The notes beneath the pieces are model-generated. The model worked only from the letters and a program-made list of their open reading frames with translations. It was not told where the DNA came from and did not search any database. This document shows positions 62,591 to 64,000 of a stretch of 64,000 nt of DNA, piece by piece (position 1 is the first letter of the stretch; every line of letters starts with the position of its first letter). This DNA is from Mangifera indica (lineage: Eukaryota; Streptophyta; Magnoliopsida; Sapindales; Anacardiaceae): contig NC_058155.1 in NCBI RefSeq assembly GCF_011075055.1, positions 6,339,537-6,403,536 on the forward strand, in the 5' to 3' direction. Position numbers and translations under genes: made by a program.

Positions 62591-63690
62591 ATTTATTTTC
62601 TTTTATAAAGGAAGAATAATTTTTTTTAATTGTAATGAGGTGTTTAATATATAACTAAATATTTCTATTTTGTCTTTTATTGCATTACTTATTTTGTATA
62701 ATAAAATTTAATTATAATTTTTAGTCTACATTTTTTTTTTACTACGATAGTAACAAATTAATAAAATGATTTTAATCTTTTATTTATGTTTTAAAATATT
62801 GGTGACATTAGATTGAAATGAAAAACAAAATATAAAATATAAAAAAAACTTTAATTTAATTTTTAGAATTTAATTATTTTATTTTAAAAATATCTATCAT
62901 ATAATACGATACGATACAATATATGGTACATAATATATGATATAAAAAATTAAATTTTTATTTGTCATACAATATATATTTAGCTATCAGGAATGCTTTT
63001 TTTTTTTCGGTCATTTTCTAAATTTTGTTTTGGCATAATAATAGGAATTCGTTAAAGAATATTAGTTAATTTGACATTTTTATTCAAGTTATATAATTTT
63101 GATTTACTTTCTGTGTTACTGACATAACCAAGAACCCAATGTAACATCCCTATTACATTAAAATCAGGAAATCTTATATCAAAATTATCTTAATTCAAGT
63201 AAATAATATTTTATTATATTATTTTATATTTTATTTAAAGATTTAAAATTAAAAATATGAAATTTTGTTATATAGTGGTGAATTTTATTTTATTAATTTG
63301 TAAATTATAATTTTTATTATTGTTTTATAATTAATTTAGTTATAGAAATGATTTATTTACATTAATTTTAAAGTCGAATAAAAAAAACTTTTAATTTTTT
63401 AGTTAAAACAAAATACTTCGATTTTCTAAAAAAAAAAATAGATGGATAAAAATGGGATAAATGGATAAGAATAGTTCAAACATATCGTTGACAACAATTG
63501 TTTATGGGTGGTTGGGTTGGTAGGTAAGTAGGTTTGGAATAAACAGATAAATACGATACTGTTTGTAAATATTATTTATATTATTGTTTTTAATATTGAG
63601 AATAAGGGTAAAATAGGTATAAAATTGAAATATATCAAATATATTGAAAAAAAGGTTAATATTGTATAACATAATTAAAAAAATTAAATT
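62591..63690. other. AT-rich spacer
   Basis: No gene seen. Long T and A runs, direct short repeats, and no delimitable mobile element. Confidence 0.4.
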
Positions 63691-63699
63691 AATTAATTT

Positions 63700-64000
63700 A
63701 AAATTTTCGTTCATTAATCTTATGTATAGACGCCGTAAGGCGGCACATACGCAGTGGGCACGGCCAATGTGAAGATGTCTCAGCCCTTGATTCAGAATAA
63801 AGTGTCGGAAAATCCGACGGTGCATGCATGTTTCGCCAGGTAAAATGAGCCATGCTCTTTACTGACCAAGCCCACTGATTTTGGAGCACGTGACAAGTGG
63901 CGATTACACGTCAGTCCTCGTTGGAGCTACAGCGACTTGATCTTCTCTTTCTTATTCTGTCTTCTAGAAGTATACACCACTATATTGACGAAATTACCCC
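63700..64000 (+). promoter_or_regulatory. Less AT-rich region with ACGT elements, possible promoter of a gene beyond the right edge
   Basis: Composition shifts sharply from AT-rich to balanced at about 63725. It holds a G-box CACGTG (63888-63893) and an ACACGTCAG motif at about 63906-63914, both of the ACGT-core type bound by bZIP proteins. CTTTCTTATTCTG pyrimidine tracts follow. This looks like a promoter for a plus-strand gene starting after 64000, but no coding start is in view, so the direction is inferred. Confidence 0.3.

Noticed and set aside
1..64000. CRISPR arrays, bacterial operons, ribosomal RNA genes
   Set aside because: None seen; repeats here are dispersed or microsatellite, and genes have plant introns.

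Overview
The window is nuclear DNA of a flowering plant, most likely a eudicot. Protein-coding genes are split by introns and their products match plant-only families. The spacers are very AT-rich and crowded with plant-type transposable elements: LTR retrotransposons primed by initiator-Met tRNA, a TRIM element, Mutator-like foldback elements and AT-rich MITEs. I cannot name the species.

Genes, left to right: (1) minus strand, 1-8781, a sterol 3-beta-glucosyltransferase (UGT80 type), 12 exons seen, its 3' end cut off by the left edge; (2) plus strand, 24835-28816, a group A bZIP factor of the GBF4 type, 4 exons; (3) plus strand, 40256-41860, a GPI-anchored-type phytocyanin-like protein without copper ligands, 4 exons; (4) plus strand, 44026-45583, an RTM2-like alpha-crystallin-domain protein with a C-terminal membrane anchor, 2 exons; (5) plus strand, 47280-48110, an intronless broken copy of the armadillo half of a plant U-box E3 ligase; (6) minus strand, 51012-54483, a SAM50-type mitochondrial outer-membrane assembly protein, 4 exons; (7) minus strand, 60546-61721, a single-exon ROH1/BYPASS1-family protein. 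The neighbours do not share a pathway; this is ordinary plant gene order, not an operon.

The rest is mostly mobile DNA. Several insertions can be delimited to the base by target-site duplications (TSDs). They are a 1.5 kb non-autonomous LTR element inside an intron of the sterol glucosyltransferase (TSD GAATT); three foldback elements with GGCC-type ends and perfect 9-bp TSDs at 20507-22910, 23431-24387 and 49769-50453, plus two decayed relatives; a 1.6 kb solo LTR (TSD CTATC) nested inside the first of these; and a 583-bp TRIM (TSD TGTTA) at 56893-57475. Between 30968 and 38678 lies a decayed copia-type element. Its gag region is present twice, head to head, as an inverted repeat of about 1 kb arms around a 12-bp spacer. 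Further relics are a SIRE-like copia 3' end with LTR (13.7-16.5 kb) and a Ty3/gypsy gag-protease remnant (16.57-17.87 kb).

The most interesting signals are the copia-gag long inverted repeat (a potential hairpin-RNA source), the foldback family with 9-bp TSDs, one member of which sits just upstream of the bZIP promoter, and two introns that seem to use GC instead of GT donors. I found no clearly new biological system. Exon boundaries were read by eye from splice signals, reading frame and family conservation; no alignment or expression data were used.
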